64,000 nucleotides of DNA from Bordetella ansorpii (GTDB lineage: Bacteria > Pseudomonadota > Gammaproteobacteria > Burkholderiales > Burkholderiaceae_B), in the NCBI RefSeq assembly GCF_900078315.1, contig NZ_FKBS01000013.1, positions 215,982 through 279,981 on the forward strand. The letters are read 5' to 3'. Numbering within the stretch: the stretch's first letter is position 1; every line of letters begins with the position of its first letter. This document shows positions 47,723-57,783 of this stretch, piece after piece. The notes beneath the pieces are model-generated. The model saw only the letters and a list, made by a program, of their open reading frames with translations. It did no database searches and had not been told where the DNA came from. Made by a program: the position numbers and the translations under genes.

Positions 47723-49555
47723 GTGACCCCGTTTAATCCCCCTGTGCGTGACATCCGTTTCGTACTGAATGAGCTGGCCGGGCTGGCCGAAGTGTTGAAG
47801 CTGCCCGGTTTCGAGGAATTCGGCGCGGACCTGGTCGACGCCGTCCTGGAAGAAAACGCCCGTTTCGTCGCCGAGGTCGTGGCGCCTCTGAACGACAAGG
47901 GCGATCGCCAGCCGCCGGTCTGCACCGACGGCGCCGTCACCACCACCCCGGGCTATGCACAGGCGTTCCGCCAGTACGCCGAGGGAGGCTGGCAAGGGCT
48001 GCTGCATCCCCAGGCGTGGGGCGGCCAGGGCCTGCCGCACCTGGTGGCCGCGCCGGCCAGCGAGAATCTGCAGGCCGCCAGCCTGGCGTTCTCGCTGTGT
48101 CCGCTGCTGACCGACGGCGTGATCGAGGCGCTGCTGACCGTGGGCACCGACGCGCAGCGTCGCCAGTACGTGCCCAACCTGATCGGCGGCAAGTGGACCG
48201 GCACGATGAACCTGACCGAACCCCAGGCGGGCTCGGACCTGGCGCTGGTCTCCTCGCGCGCCGTGCCCCAGGGCGACGGCAGCTTCCGCATCAGCGGCCA
48301 GAAGATCTTCATCACGTACGGCGAGCACGATCTGGCCGAGAACATCATCCACCTGGTGCTGGCGCGCACGCCGGATGCGCCGGCCGGGGTCAAGGGCATT
48401 TCGCTTTTCATCGTGCCCAAGTTCCTGGTCAACGACGACGGCTCGCTGGGCAAGCGCAACGACGTCTGGTGCGCCACGCTCGAGCACAAGCTGGGCATCC
48501 ACGGCAGCCCCACGGCGGTGCTGCTGTACGGCTCGGGCAAGGGCGAGGTGGGCGAAGGCGCCATCGGCTACCTGGTCGGCGAGCAGAATCGCGGCCTGGA
48601 ATACATGTTCATCATGATGAATGCGGCCCGCTATGCGGTGGGGCAGCAGGGCATCGCGGTGTCGGAACGCGCCACGCAGCAGGCGCTGGCCTATGCGCGC
48701 GAACGGGTGCAGGGCCGCGCGGTGGAAGGTTCGCCGGGCCCGGTGACGATCGCGCATCACCCGGACGTGCAGCGCATGCTGCTGACGATGCGCGCGCTGA
48801 CGGAGGCCGCGCGCGCGGTGTCGTACGTGGCCGCGGCGGCGCACGACAAGGGTACGCACCATCCCGACGCCGAAGTGCGCAGCCGTAACCGCGCGTTCTA
48901 CGAATACCTGGTGCCCATCGTGAAGGGCTTTTCCACCGAGTCGTCGGTCGAGGTCGCGTCGCTGGGCATCCAGGTGCACGGCGGCATGGGCTTCATCGAA
49001 GAGACCGGCGCGGCGCAGCATTACCGCGACGCGCGCATCCTGCCGATCTACGAAGGCACCACGGCCATCCAGGCCAACGACCTGGTGGGCCGCAAGACGC
49101 TGCGCGACGGCGGCGCCACGGCGCACGCCATCATCGCGGCGATGCGCGACACGCTGAAGGCCGTCGAGGCCGAGGTGGGCCGCGCCGACGAGGCCGACCG
49201 CGCGGGCCTGCGCCTCTTGCGCGACAACCTGGACCAGGCCATCCAGGCCTACCAGGATGCCGTGGCCTTCGTGCTGGAACATGCCGCCTCGAACGTGCGC
49301 GCGGTGTTCTCGGGCAGCGTGCCCTACCTGATGCTGGCGGGCGTGGTGCACGGCGGCTGGCAGATGGCGCGCGCCGCGCTGGCGTGCCGGCGCAAGCTGG
49401 CGGGGCAGGCCGACGCCGACCCGTTCTACCGTCACAAGCTTGCCACCGCATTGTTCTACGGTGCGCATATCCTGCCGCGCGCATTCGCGCTGTCGTCGGC
49501 GGTGCGCAGCGGCGAAGTGGCCGAACGGTGCGGGTTGCTGGCCGATATTGCATAA
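47723..49555 (+). CDS. Acyl-CoA dehydrogenase, long DmdC-like type
   Basis: A ~610-residue flavoprotein dehydrogenase. An extra N-terminal segment ('VRDIRFVLNELAGL') precedes the acyl-CoA dehydrogenase core. FAD/substrate motifs are 'MNLTEPQAGSDLALV' and 'HKLGIHGSPT'. The catalytic-base region is 'RILPIYEGTTAIQANDLVGRK', with the glutamate in YEG. An ~110-residue C-terminal extension as in DmdC-type enzymes follows. It oxidises an acyl-CoA and passes electrons to ETF. I prefer GTG 47723, which has GGAGA seven bases upstream; ATG 47711 is the alternative. EtfBA, its natural partner, lies 5.2 kb upstream across the iron-uptake cassette. Confidence 0.9.
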   Translation: MTPFNPPVRDIRFVLNELAGLAEVLKLPGFEEFGADLVDAVLEENARFVAEVVAPLNDKGDRQPPVCTDGAVTTTPGYAQAFRQYAEGGWQGLLHPQAWGGQGLPHLVAAPASENLQAASLAFSLCPLLTDGVIEALLTVGTDAQRRQYVPNLIGGKWTGTMNLTEPQAGSDLALVSSRAVPQGDGSFRISGQKIFITYGEHDLAENIIHLVLARTPDAPAGVKGISLFIVPKFLVNDDGSLGKRNDVWCATLEHKLGIHGSPTAVLLYGSGKGEVGEGAIGYLVGEQNRGLEYMFIMMNAARYAVGQQGIAVSERATQQALAYARERVQGRAVEGSPGPVTIAHHPDVQRMLLTMRALTEAARAVSYVAAAAHDKGTHHPDAEVRSRNRAFYEYLVPIVKGFSTESSVEVASLGIQVHGGMGFIEETGAAQHYRDARILPIYEGTTAIQANDLVGRKTLRDGGATAHAIIAAMRDTLKAVEAEVGRADEADRAGLRLLRDNLDQAIQAYQDAVAFVLEHAASNVRAVFSGSVPYLMLAGVVHGGWQMARAALACRRKLAGQADADPFYRHKLATALFYGAHILPRAFALSSAVRSGEVAERCGLLADIA

Positions 49556-49650
49556 GGTTATATGCGTTGCCTATTTCCCCGGGCCTTGGTTTGATGAAAG
49601 AATTTCCCTGACCGTATTCGCATTCCCCAACCCGATCGCAGGAGACCAAC

Positions 49651-50292
49651 ATGGCGCAACTCCGCCTGGGCGACACCGCCCCTGATTTCGAACAGCAATC
49701 CTCCACCGGCACCATCCGCTTCTACGACTACCTGGGCAGCAGCTGGGGCGTGCTGTTCTCGCACCCGGCCGACTTCACGCCGGTGTGCACCACCGAGCTG
49801 GGCTACACCGCGAAGCTGGCCGATGAATTCGCCAAACGCAACGTGAAGGTGCTGGCCCTGTCGGTGGACGGCGCCGAATCGCACAAGCAATGGATCGGCG
49901 ACATCAACGACACGCAGTCGGCCACGGTCAACTTTCCCATCCTGGCCGACGAAGACCGCAAGGTGTCCGAGCTGTACGACATGATCCACCCGAACGCCAG
50001 CGCCACCGCCACGGTGCGTTCGGTGTTCATCATCGATCCGGCCCGGAAGGTGCGCCTGATCATCACGTACCCCGCCAGCACGGGCCGCAACTTCAACGAG
50101 ATCCTGCGCGTGATCGACTCGCTGCAGCTCACCGACAGCCACAGCGTGGCCACGCCAGTGAACTGGGAAGACGGCGATGACGTCATCATCGTTCCTTCGC
50201 TGAAGGACGAAGCGGTCATCAAGGAGAAGTTCCCCAAGGGTTACAAGGCCGTGCGCCCGTACCTGCGCATCACGCCGCAGCCGAACAAGTAA
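49651..50292 (+). CDS. 1-Cys peroxiredoxin (Prx6 family)
   Basis: A 213-residue peroxiredoxin that reduces hydrogen peroxide and alkyl hydroperoxides in the cytoplasm. The peroxidatic cysteine is C46 in 'HPADFTPVCTTELG', and I see no second cysteine, so it is a 1-Cys enzyme needing an external reductant. The Prx6-type C-terminal half ('GRNFNEILRVIDSLQLTD' and 'TPVNWEDGDDVIIVPS') agrees. ATG 49651 is preceded by AGGAG. It is monocistronic, followed by a terminator at 50314. Confidence 0.94.
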   Translation: MAQLRLGDTAPDFEQQSSTGTIRFYDYLGSSWGVLFSHPADFTPVCTTELGYTAKLADEFAKRNVKVLALSVDGAESHKQWIGDINDTQSATVNFPILADEDRKVSELYDMIHPNASATATVRSVFIIDPARKVRLIITYPASTGRNFNEILRVIDSLQLTDSHSVATPVNWEDGDDVIIVPSLKDEAVIKEKFPKGYKAVRPYLRITPQPNK

Positions 50293-50313
50293 ACCGGGTC
50301 GTTTTCGGTTTTT

Positions 50314-50342
50314 GACAATGCCGGCCGCGTGCCGGCATTGTC
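50314..50342 (+). terminator. Intrinsic terminator after peroxiredoxin gene
   Basis: A perfect 12-bp stem GACAATGCCGGC/GCCGGCATTGTC with a five-base loop, then a T-rich stretch containing TTTTT at about 50351. It separates the peroxiredoxin from the sulfate operon. Confidence 0.85.
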
Positions 50343-50418
50343 GTTATTATCTTTTTGCATATCTGCCTTTGCGTCCCTGGATAATCGGGCCTGCGGCATA
50401 TTTCAAATGGCGATGAAC

Positions 50419-50437
50419 AACGAATAAATCATTCGTT
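50419..50437. promoter_or_regulatory. Inverted repeat in the sulfate-operon promoter region
   Basis: AACGAAT-AAATC-ATTCGTT is a perfect 7-bp inverted repeat 67 bases before the sulfate-binding-protein start. It is the size and place of a LysR-family operator, and CysB, a LysR protein, is the usual activator of this operon. CysB sites are poorly conserved, so assignment is tentative. Confidence 0.5.
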
Positions 50438-50504
50438 CCGTTCACAAGCCTGTCCGGTCAGACTTCACTCCAGTCATTCACAACTCGAAAAGACGGACGG
50501 AAGT

Positions 50505-51536
50505 ATGCGACTGAACAAGCTTGGACTTTTTACCGCGGCGCTGTCCCTGGCCGCCGTCTCGCTGGCCGGCGCGCCGGTGGCGCAGGCGCAGCAGAAAACG
50601 CAGGCCCTGCTGAACGTCTCGTACGACCCGACGCGCGAACTCTATCGCGCCGTCGACGATGCCTTCATCAAGCAATACAAGGAAAAGGCGGGCGTCGCGC
50701 TCACCATCCGCCAGTCGCATGGCGGTTCGGGCAGCCAGGCGCGGTCGGTCATCGACGGCCTGGAAGCCGACGTGGTCACGCTGGCGCTGGCCTACGACAT
50801 CGACGCCGTTTCGGCCAAGGGCCTGCTGCCCGCCGATTGGCAGAAGCGCCTGCCCAACAACAGCTCGCCGTATACCTCGACCATCGTGTTCCTGGTGCGC
50901 AAGGGCAACCCCAAGCAGATCCACGACTGGGGCGATCTGCTGAAGGAGGGTGTGCAGGTCATCACCCCGAACCCGAAGACCTCGGGCGGCGCGCGCTGGA
51001 ACTACCTGGCCGCCTGGGCCTACGCGCTGGACAAGAACGGCGGCAGCGAAGAGAAGGCCAAGGAATTCGTCGGCGCCCTGCTCAAGCATGTGCCGGTGCT
51101 CGATAGCGGCGCGCGCGGCGCCACCACCACCTTTGTCGAACGCGGCGTGGGCGACGTGCTGCTGGCCTGGGAGAACGAGGCCTTCCTGGCGCGAGAAGAA
51201 CTCGGGCCGGACAAGTTCGACATCGTCGCGCCGCCGCTGTCGATCCTGGCCGAGCCGCCCGTCGCCGTCGTGGACAAGATCGTCGACAAAAAGGGCACCC
51301 GCGACGCCGCGCAGGCCTACCTGAACTTCCTGTACACCCCCGAGGCGCAGGAGATCATCGCCCGCAACTTCTACCGTCCCACCGACAAGACCGTGGCGGC
51401 CAAGTACGCCGACCGCTTTCCCAAACTGAAGCTGGTCACTATCGACGATCCCATCTTCGGGGGCTGGCAGGCCGCGCAGAAGAAGCACTTCAGCGACGGC
51501 GGCACCTTCGACCAGGTCTACCAGCCGCAGCGCTGA
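50505..51536 (+). CDS. sbp: Sulfate/thiosulfate ABC transporter periplasmic binding protein
   Basis: A 343-residue periplasmic protein. The signal peptide (residues ~1-28, 'GAPVAQAQ') precedes the Sbp/CysP family blocks '[13 protein letters not shown]', '[20 protein letters not shown]', '[16 protein letters not shown]' and 'PNFY'-like '[10 protein letters not shown]'. It binds sulfate by hydrogen bonds for the CysTWA importer. I cannot separate Sbp from CysP by sequence alone; Sbp is slightly favoured by the N-terminus. It is the first gene of a seven-gene sulfate assimilation operon. Confidence 0.93.
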   Translation: MRLNKLGLFTAALSLAAVSLAGAPVAQAQQKTQALLNVSYDPTRELYRAVDDAFIKQYKEKAGVALTIRQSHGGSGSQARSVIDGLEADVVTLALAYDIDAVSAKGLLPADWQKRLPNNSSPYTSTIVFLVRKGNPKQIHDWGDLLKEGVQVITPNPKTSGGARWNYLAAWAYALDKNGGSEEKAKEFVGALLKHVPVLDSGARGATTTFVERGVGDVLLAWENEAFLAREELGPDKFDIVAPPLSILAEPPVAVVDKIVDKKGTRDAAQAYLNFLYTPEAQEIIARNFYRPTDKTVAAKYADRFPKLKLVTIDDPIFGGWQAAQKKHFSDGGTFDQVYQPQR

Positions 51537-51564
51537 TCGCGGGGAACAGGATGGAGACGCAGCC

Positions 51565-52446
51565 ATGACGGCAGCCAATCCGGCGGCGGGGGCGCAAGCC
51601 CTCGCGCGCCCGCGACGCAACCGGCCCGGCGTACTGCCGGGTTTCGGTATTTCCATGGGCTACTCGGTGGTGTACCTGTGCCTGCTGGTGCTGATCCCGC
51701 TGGCCGCGCTGCCGATCAAGAGCGCCGGCCTGGGCTGGGGCGGCTTCTGGGAGACGGTGACCTCGCCGCGCGTGGTGGCCTCCTATCGGCTGACCTTCGG
51801 CGCCTCGCTGCTGGCGGCGTTCGTCAATCTGGTCTTCGGCGCCATCGTGGCCTGGGTGCTGGTGCGTTACCGCTTTCCGGGCAAGAAGATCCTCGATGCG
51901 CTGGTCGACCTGCCGTTCGCCTTGCCCACGGCCGTGGCCGGCATCGCACTGACCGCGCTGTACGCGCCCAATGGCTGGCTGGGCAAGCCCTTGATGGAGA
52001 GCCTGGGCCTGAAGGTGGCCTTCACGCCGCTGGGCATCGTCATCGCGCTGATCTTCATCGGCCTGCCCTTCGTGGTGCGCACGGTGCAGCCGGTGCTGGA
52101 GGATGTCGAGCGCGAGATCGAGGAAGCCGCGGCCAGCCTGGGCGCGGGCCGCTGGCAGACGGTGCGGCGCGTGCTGCTGCCGGCCCTGTTGCCCGCGTTG
52201 CTGACGGGGTTCGCGCTGGCCTTCGCGCGCGCGGTGGGCGAGTACGGCTCGGTGGTGTTCATCGCCGGCAACATGCCGATGGTGTCCGAGATCACGCCGC
52301 TGCTCATCATCGTCAAGCTCGAGCAGTTCGACTACACGGGCGCGGCCGCCATCGCCACGGTGATGCTCGTCATCTCTTTCGTCCTGCTGCTGCTGATCAA
52401 CCTGCTGCAAGGCTGGCAGCAGCGCCGTGGCGGGAGGTTGGCATGA
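51565..52446 (+). CDS. cysT: Sulfate ABC transporter permease CysT
   Basis: A 293-residue permease with about six hydrophobic segments. The basic N-terminus ends '[20 protein letters not shown]', a CysT/CysU signature, and the cytoplasmic EAA loop is '[21 protein letters not shown]'-like (about residues 190-210). It pairs with CysW. ATG 51565 is 28 bases after the binding-protein stop with GGATGGAG-type Shine-Dalgarno sequence. Also known as cysU. Confidence 0.94.
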   Translation: MTAANPAAGAQALARPRRNRPGVLPGFGISMGYSVVYLCLLVLIPLAALPIKSAGLGWGGFWETVTSPRVVASYRLTFGASLLAAFVNLVFGAIVAWVLVRYRFPGKKILDALVDLPFALPTAVAGIALTALYAPNGWLGKPLMESLGLKVAFTPLGIVIALIFIGLPFVVRTVQPVLEDVEREIEEAAASLGAGRWQTVRRVLLPALLPALLTGFALAFARAVGEYGSVVFIAGNMPMVSEITPLLIIVKLEQFDYTGAAAIATVMLVISFVLLLLINLLQGWQQRRGGRLA

Positions 52447-52480
52447 CGCGGTCCTTTTCACCGATTACCAGGAGGCCGCG

Positions 52481-53388
52481 ATGAGCGCCGCCCCGCGTCC
52501 CCCGCATCTTTCCGAACCCCCCTGGGTGCGTGCCCTGCTGATCGCGCTGGCGCTGGGTTTCCTGGCGCTGTTCCTGCTGATTCCGCTGGCGTCCGTGTTC
52601 ACCGAGGCCTTCCGCAAGGGCTGGGAACTGTACCTGGCCGCCGTCACCGAGCCCGATGCCTGGGAGGCCATCAAGCTGACCCTGCTGGTGGCCGCCATCG
52701 CCTTGCCAGTCAACCTGGTATTCGGCGTGGCCGTGGCCTGGGCCGTCACCAAGTTCCAGTTCCGCGGCAAACAGGTGCTGATCACGCTGATCGACCTGCC
52801 GTTCTCGGTATCGCCCGTGGTGGCCGGCCTGGTGTTCGTGCTGCTGTTCGGGTCGCAGGGCTGGTTCGGCCCGTGGCTGCAGGACCACGACCTTAAGATC
52901 GTCTATGCCTTGCCGGCGGTGATCCTGGCCACGCTGTTCGTCACGTTTCCCTTCGTGGCGCGCGAGCTGATTCCGCTGATGCAGGCACAGGGCAGCGAGG
53001 AAGAGCAGGCCGCGTTGACGCTGGGCGCCAGCGGCTGGCAGATCTTCTGGCGGGTGACGCTGCCCAACATCAAGTGGGGCCTGCTGTACGGCGCCATCCT
53101 GTGCAATGCGCGTGCAATGGGCGAGTTCGGCGCGGTGTCGGTGGTGTCCGGCAAGATCCGCGGCCTGACCAACACCATGACCCTGCACGTGGAAATTCTC
53201 TACAACGAATACCAGTTCGCGGCGGCGTTCGCGGTGGCATCGCTGCTGGCCCTGCTGGCGCTGGTCACGCTGGTGGCCAAGAACCTGGTCGAGTGGCAGG
53301 GTGCGCGCCCCGTGCGCGCCGAGCCCGCCCCGCAACCGCGCGGCCAGCCCGCCGCCGCGCTGCCCGCACGCCTGGAGGAAGCGGCATC

Positions 53389-53392
<4 letters not shown>
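52481..53392 (+). CDS. cysW: Sulfate ABC transporter permease CysW
   Basis: A 303-residue permease partner of CysT. It shows '[16 protein letters not shown]', '[12 protein letters not shown]', '[14 protein letters not shown]' (strongly CysW) and an EAA loop around '[19 protein letters not shown]'. ATG 52481 follows a perfect AGGAGG; upstream in-frame codons reach back into cysT and are not used. The stop overlaps the cysA start by four bases. Confidence 0.94.
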
Positions 53393-54465
<1,073 letters not shown>

Positions 54466-54535
54466 GCCCGCCGCGCCGCCGCGACGGCGCAGCGCTACCC
54501 GGGTTGAAGATGGCGCGAGGCGCCGAGGAGGCAAC

Positions 54536-55300
54536 ATGAGCGATTTGTCCGACCTGCATCCGGCTGCCGCCGGCGAGCGTCCAGGCGCACTGGCCGCCGA
54601 CGTGGCGGCGCGCTGGGCCGTGTTGCGCGACACCCTGGAAGACATCGCCCTGCGTCATCCCGACGCGGCGCTGGCCTCGTCGCTGGCGGCCGAGGACATG
54701 GTGCTGACGCACGCCATCTTCCAGGGCGGCCTGCCGCTTGCGGTCTTCACGCTGGACACGGGCCGGCTGCATGCCGAGACGCTGGCCGTGCTGCCGCGCA
54801 TCGAGGCGCGCTACGGCCGCGCCGTGACGGTATGGACGCCCGATGCCGACGCCGTGTCCGCGCACGTGGCCGAGCACGGCGCGTTTGCGTTCTATGAAAG
54901 CGTCGCGCTGCGCAAGGCCTGTTGCCAGATCCGCAAGGTCGAGCCGCTGCGTCGTGCGCTGTCTGGCCGAAGCGCCTGGCTGACCGGCCAGCGCCGCGGC
55001 CAGGCCGCCACGCGCGGCGAACTGCCCGAGTCCGAGGACGACGCCGTCTTCGGACTGCGCAAGTACAACCCGCTGGCCGCCTGGCGCGAAGCGGAGGTCT
55101 GGCACCTGATCCGCACGCTGGACATCCCGTACAACCCGCTGCACGACCAAGGCTATCCGTCCATCGGCTGCGATCCCTGTACGCGCGCCATCCGGCCCGG
55201 CGAGGACGTGCGGGCAGGGCGCTGGTGGTGGGAACACGCCGACTCGAAAGAGTGCGGCCTGCATGCGGGCAACCGCGTGATTCCGGTGGCATCGCGCTGA
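54536..55300 (+). CDS. cysH: APS reductase with [4Fe-4S] cysteines
   Basis: A 254-residue reductase of the PAPS/APS reductase family that makes sulfite. Cysteine pairs C129-C130 ('KACCQIRK') and C212/C215 ('GCDPCTRA') are the ligands of the iron-sulfur cluster found in APS-using enzymes and absent from enterobacterial PAPS reductases. The catalytic cysteine is C240 in 'ECGLH'. This predicts direct reduction of APS, fitting the lack of an APS-kinase gene or domain here. GAGGAGG precedes ATG 54536. It sits between cysA and cysDN. Confidence 0.93.
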   Translation: MSDLSDLHPAAAGERPGALAADVAARWAVLRDTLEDIALRHPDAALASSLAAEDMVLTHAIFQGGLPLAVFTLDTGRLHAETLAVLPRIEARYGRAVTVWTPDADAVSAHVAEHGAFAFYESVALRKACCQIRKVEPLRRALSGRSAWLTGQRRGQAATRGELPESEDDAVFGLRKYNPLAAWREAEVWHLIRTLDIPYNPLHDQGYPSIGCDPCTRAIRPGEDVRAGRWWWEHADSKECGLHAGNRVIPVASR

Positions 55301-55358
55301 AGGCGCGCCCCGGGCTTATCAGACAAACAAGCATTCGATTCGAACCGAGGAAACAACC

Positions 55359-56267
55359 ATGTCCGTCGTGACCCATCGCAGCCATCTGGATTGGCTGGAG
55401 TCGGAGGCGATCCATATCCTGCGCGAAGTGGCCGCCGAATGCGCCAAGCCCGTGCTGCTGTTCTCCGGCGGCAAGGATTCGGTGGTGCTGCTGCGCCTGG
55501 CCGAGAAGGCGTTCCGCCCGGGCCGCTTTCCGTTCCCGCTGATGCACATCGACACCGGCCACAACTTCGACGAGGTGATCGCGTTCCGCGACGCGCGCGC
55601 GGCCGAACTGGGCGAGACCCTGATCGTGCGCAGCGTCGAGGACTCGATCCGGCGCGGCAGCGTGGTGCTGCGCCACGCCACCGATTCGCGCAACGCGGCG
55701 CAGGCGGTGACGCTGCTGGAATCCATCGAGGAGTTCGGCTTCGACGCCTGCATCGGCGGCGCGCGCCGCGACGAGGAGAAGGCCCGCGCCAAGGAGCGCA
55801 TCTTCTCGTTCCGGGATTCGTTCGGCCAATGGGATCCGAAGGCGCAGCGGCCCGAGCTGTGGAACCTGTTCAACACGCGCGTGCATCCGGGCGAGAACAT
55901 GCGGGTGTTCCCGATCTCGAACTGGACCGAGCTGGACGTGTGGCAATACATCCAGCGCGAGAATCTGGCGCTGCCTTCCATCTATTACAGCCACGCGCGC
56001 GACGTGGTGCGCCGCCGCGGCCTGCTGGTGCCGGTGACGCCGCTGACGCCGCCCGCCGAGGGCGATGTGGTCGAGCGCCTGCCGGTGCGGTTCCGCACGG
56101 TGGGCGACATCTCGTGCACTTGCCCGGTGGCGTCCGACGCCGCCGACCCGGCCGCCATCATCGCCGAGACCGCGGTGACCGACATCACCGAGCGCGGCGC
56201 CACGCGCATGGACGACCAGACCTCCGAGGCGTCCATGGAGCGCCGCAAGCGCGAAGGCTATTTCTGA
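55359..56267 (+). CDS. cysD: Sulfate adenylyltransferase small subunit
   Basis: A 302-residue PP-loop ATP sulfurylase subunit. The 'FSGGKDSVVLLRLAEKAF' ATP-pyrophosphatase loop is at ~34-51, with 'MHIDTGHNFDEVI', 'GGARRDEEKARAKERIFSFR' (as separate recognisable parts) and the C-terminal 'SMERRKREGYF'. It makes APS from sulfate and ATP, with GTP hydrolysis by CysN driving the reaction. It starts 58 bases after cysH and is followed by cysN after 26 bases. Confidence 0.96.
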   Translation: MSVVTHRSHLDWLESEAIHILREVAAECAKPVLLFSGGKDSVVLLRLAEKAFRPGRFPFPLMHIDTGHNFDEVIAFRDARAAELGETLIVRSVEDSIRRGSVVLRHATDSRNAAQAVTLLESIEEFGFDACIGGARRDEEKARAKERIFSFRDSFGQWDPKAQRPELWNLFNTRVHPGENMRVFPISNWTELDVWQYIQRENLALPSIYYSHARDVVRRRGLLVPVTPLTPPAEGDVVERLPVRFRTVGDISCTCPVASDAADPAAIIAETAVTDITERGATRMDDQTSEASMERRKREGYF

Positions 56268-56293
56268 GTTCCGCCCATCCGAACGAGAGACTT

Positions 56294-57592
56294 ATGAACA
56301 CCATCAATGATGCTTTCCTGGGCGGCGCCGACCACGGCGTGCTGCGCCTGATCACGGCCGGTTCGGTCGACGACGGCAAGTCCACGCTGATCGGCCGCCT
56401 GCTGTACGACAGCAAGGGCGTGTTCGCCGACCAACTGGATGCCATCTCGCGCGCCAAGTACAAGCGCGTGGCGGGCGACGGCATCGACTTCTCGCTGCTG
56501 ACCGATGGCCTGGAGGCCGAGCGCGAGCAGGGCATCACGATCGACGTGGCGTACCGCTACTTTTCCACGCCGTTGCGCAAGTTCATCATCGCCGACGCGC
56601 CGGGCCACGAGCAGTACACCCGCAACATGGTGACGGGCGCATCGACCGCCGACGCGGCCATCATCCTGATCGACGCCACACGCGTCGCCGACGGCCAACT
56701 GCTGCCGCAGACCAAGCGGCACAGCATGATCGCCAAGTTGCTGGGCATTCGGCACATCGTCGTGGCGGTGAACAAGATGGACCTGGCGGGCTGGGACCGC
56801 GCGGTGTTCGAGCGTATCCGCGAGGCCTACGCCGAGCTGGCGCGCCGGCTGGCGTTCGACGGATTCCACATCCTGCCGCTGTCGGCGTTGAACGGCGACA
56901 ACGTGGTGACGGCCTCGGCGCATACGCCGTGGTACGAAGGCCCGCCGCTGCTGGCGCTGCTGGAGAACCTGGCGGTGGCCGACGACGGGCGCGCTTTGCC
57001 GCTGCGCCTGCCGGTGCAGTGGGTGCTGCGCCACGGCGGCGACCGCGCCGACGATTTCCGCGGCTATGCCGGACGCCTGGCCAGCGGCGCGCTGCGCGTG
57101 GGCGACGCCGTGGCGGTGCAGCCCTCGGGGCAGCAGGCGCGCGTCGCACGCCTGTTGCGTGGCGCCGATGACGTGGACGAGGCCGTGGCGGGCGATTCGA
57201 TCACGGTGGTGCTGGACCGCGACGTGGACGTGTCGCGTGGCGATACGCTGGCGCATCCCGATGCGTTGGCCCAGACCGGCCGCGAGTTCGAGGCCGAACT
57301 GTGCTGGCTCGATGCGCAGCCGCTGAATCCCGCGCGCCGCTATCTGCTCAAGCATGGCACGCGCCTGACCTCGGCCAAGATCCGTGAAGTGCGCGCGCGG
57401 CGCGACGTGCATGAACTGCAGGAGGTCGCGCAGGCGGACGGTTCGCTGTCGATGAACGATATCGGCAGGGTGGCGCTGGTCACGCGCGAAACGCTGGCGG
57501 TGGATCGCTACGACGCGCTGCCGGCCAACGGCGCCTTCATCCTGATCGACGAGGCCACGCACCAGACCGCCGCGGCCGGAATGCTGCGCTAG
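56294..57592 (+). CDS. cysN: Sulfate adenylyltransferase large (GTPase) subunit
   Basis: A 432-residue EF-Tu-like GTPase. G1 is 'GSVDDGKS' (residues 23-30), the switch region 'EREQGITIDVAYRYF', G3 'DAPGHEQY' and G4 'NKMD'. A two-domain beta-barrel tail follows. The length ends without the C-terminal APS-kinase (CysC) domain seen in CysNC fusions. It is the last gene of the sulfate operon, with a large inverted repeat downstream at 57633-57682. Confidence 0.95.
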   Translation: MNTINDAFLGGADHGVLRLITAGSVDDGKSTLIGRLLYDSKGVFADQLDAISRAKYKRVAGDGIDFSLLTDGLEAEREQGITIDVAYRYFSTPLRKFIIADAPGHEQYTRNMVTGASTADAAIILIDATRVADGQLLPQTKRHSMIAKLLGIRHIVVAVNKMDLAGWDRAVFERIREAYAELARRLAFDGFHILPLSALNGDNVVTASAHTPWYEGPPLLALLENLAVADDGRALPLRLPVQWVLRHGGDRADDFRGYAGRLASGALRVGDAVAVQPSGQQARVARLLRGADDVDEAVAGDSITVVLDRDVDVSRGDTLAHPDALAQTGREFEAELCWLDAQPLNPARRYLLKHGTRLTSAKIREVRARRDVHELQEVAQADGSLSMNDIGRVALVTRETLAVDRYDALPANGAFILIDEATHQTAAAGMLR

Positions 57593-57632
57593 GCGACTGT
57601 TGTTTTTCCTCCAAACCCTTTGCTGGCGCGGC

Positions 57633-57682
57633 TTTCCGGCCGGTCGGGCCTAGCGGGCGGAAGGGCCTAGGGCGGCCGGAAA
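57633..57682 (+). terminator. Inverted repeat ending the sulfate operon
   Basis: Ten-base arms TTTCCGGCCG and CGGCCGGAAA lie 30 bases apart and enclose a direct repeat of GGGCCTAG (57647 and 57663). It could be a terminator for cysN, although the T-tract after it is weak; it could also be a protein-binding site. Confidence 0.55.
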
Positions 57683-57747
57683 TCATTTCCGTACCGTGTC
57701 GCCCGTCTTGGAGTACATTCAAGCGTCGTTTGAAAGTATTCCGGGGC

Positions 57748-57783
57748 TTGCCAAAAGTACTGTGTTTTTGTACAGTACTTTCA
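57748..57783 (+). promoter_or_regulatory. LexA (SOS) box overlapping promoter
   Basis: TACTGT-GTTTTTGT-ACAGTA minus overlap, i.e. CTGT-N8-ACAG at 57760-57775 inside a 10-bp-arm palindrome (57754-57781), matches the LexA consensus. It overlays a sigma-70-like promoter: TTGCCA (57748-57753), a 17-base spacer, then TACAGT (57771-57776). The predicted transcript start falls at or next to the A of ATG 57783. Confidence 0.88.
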
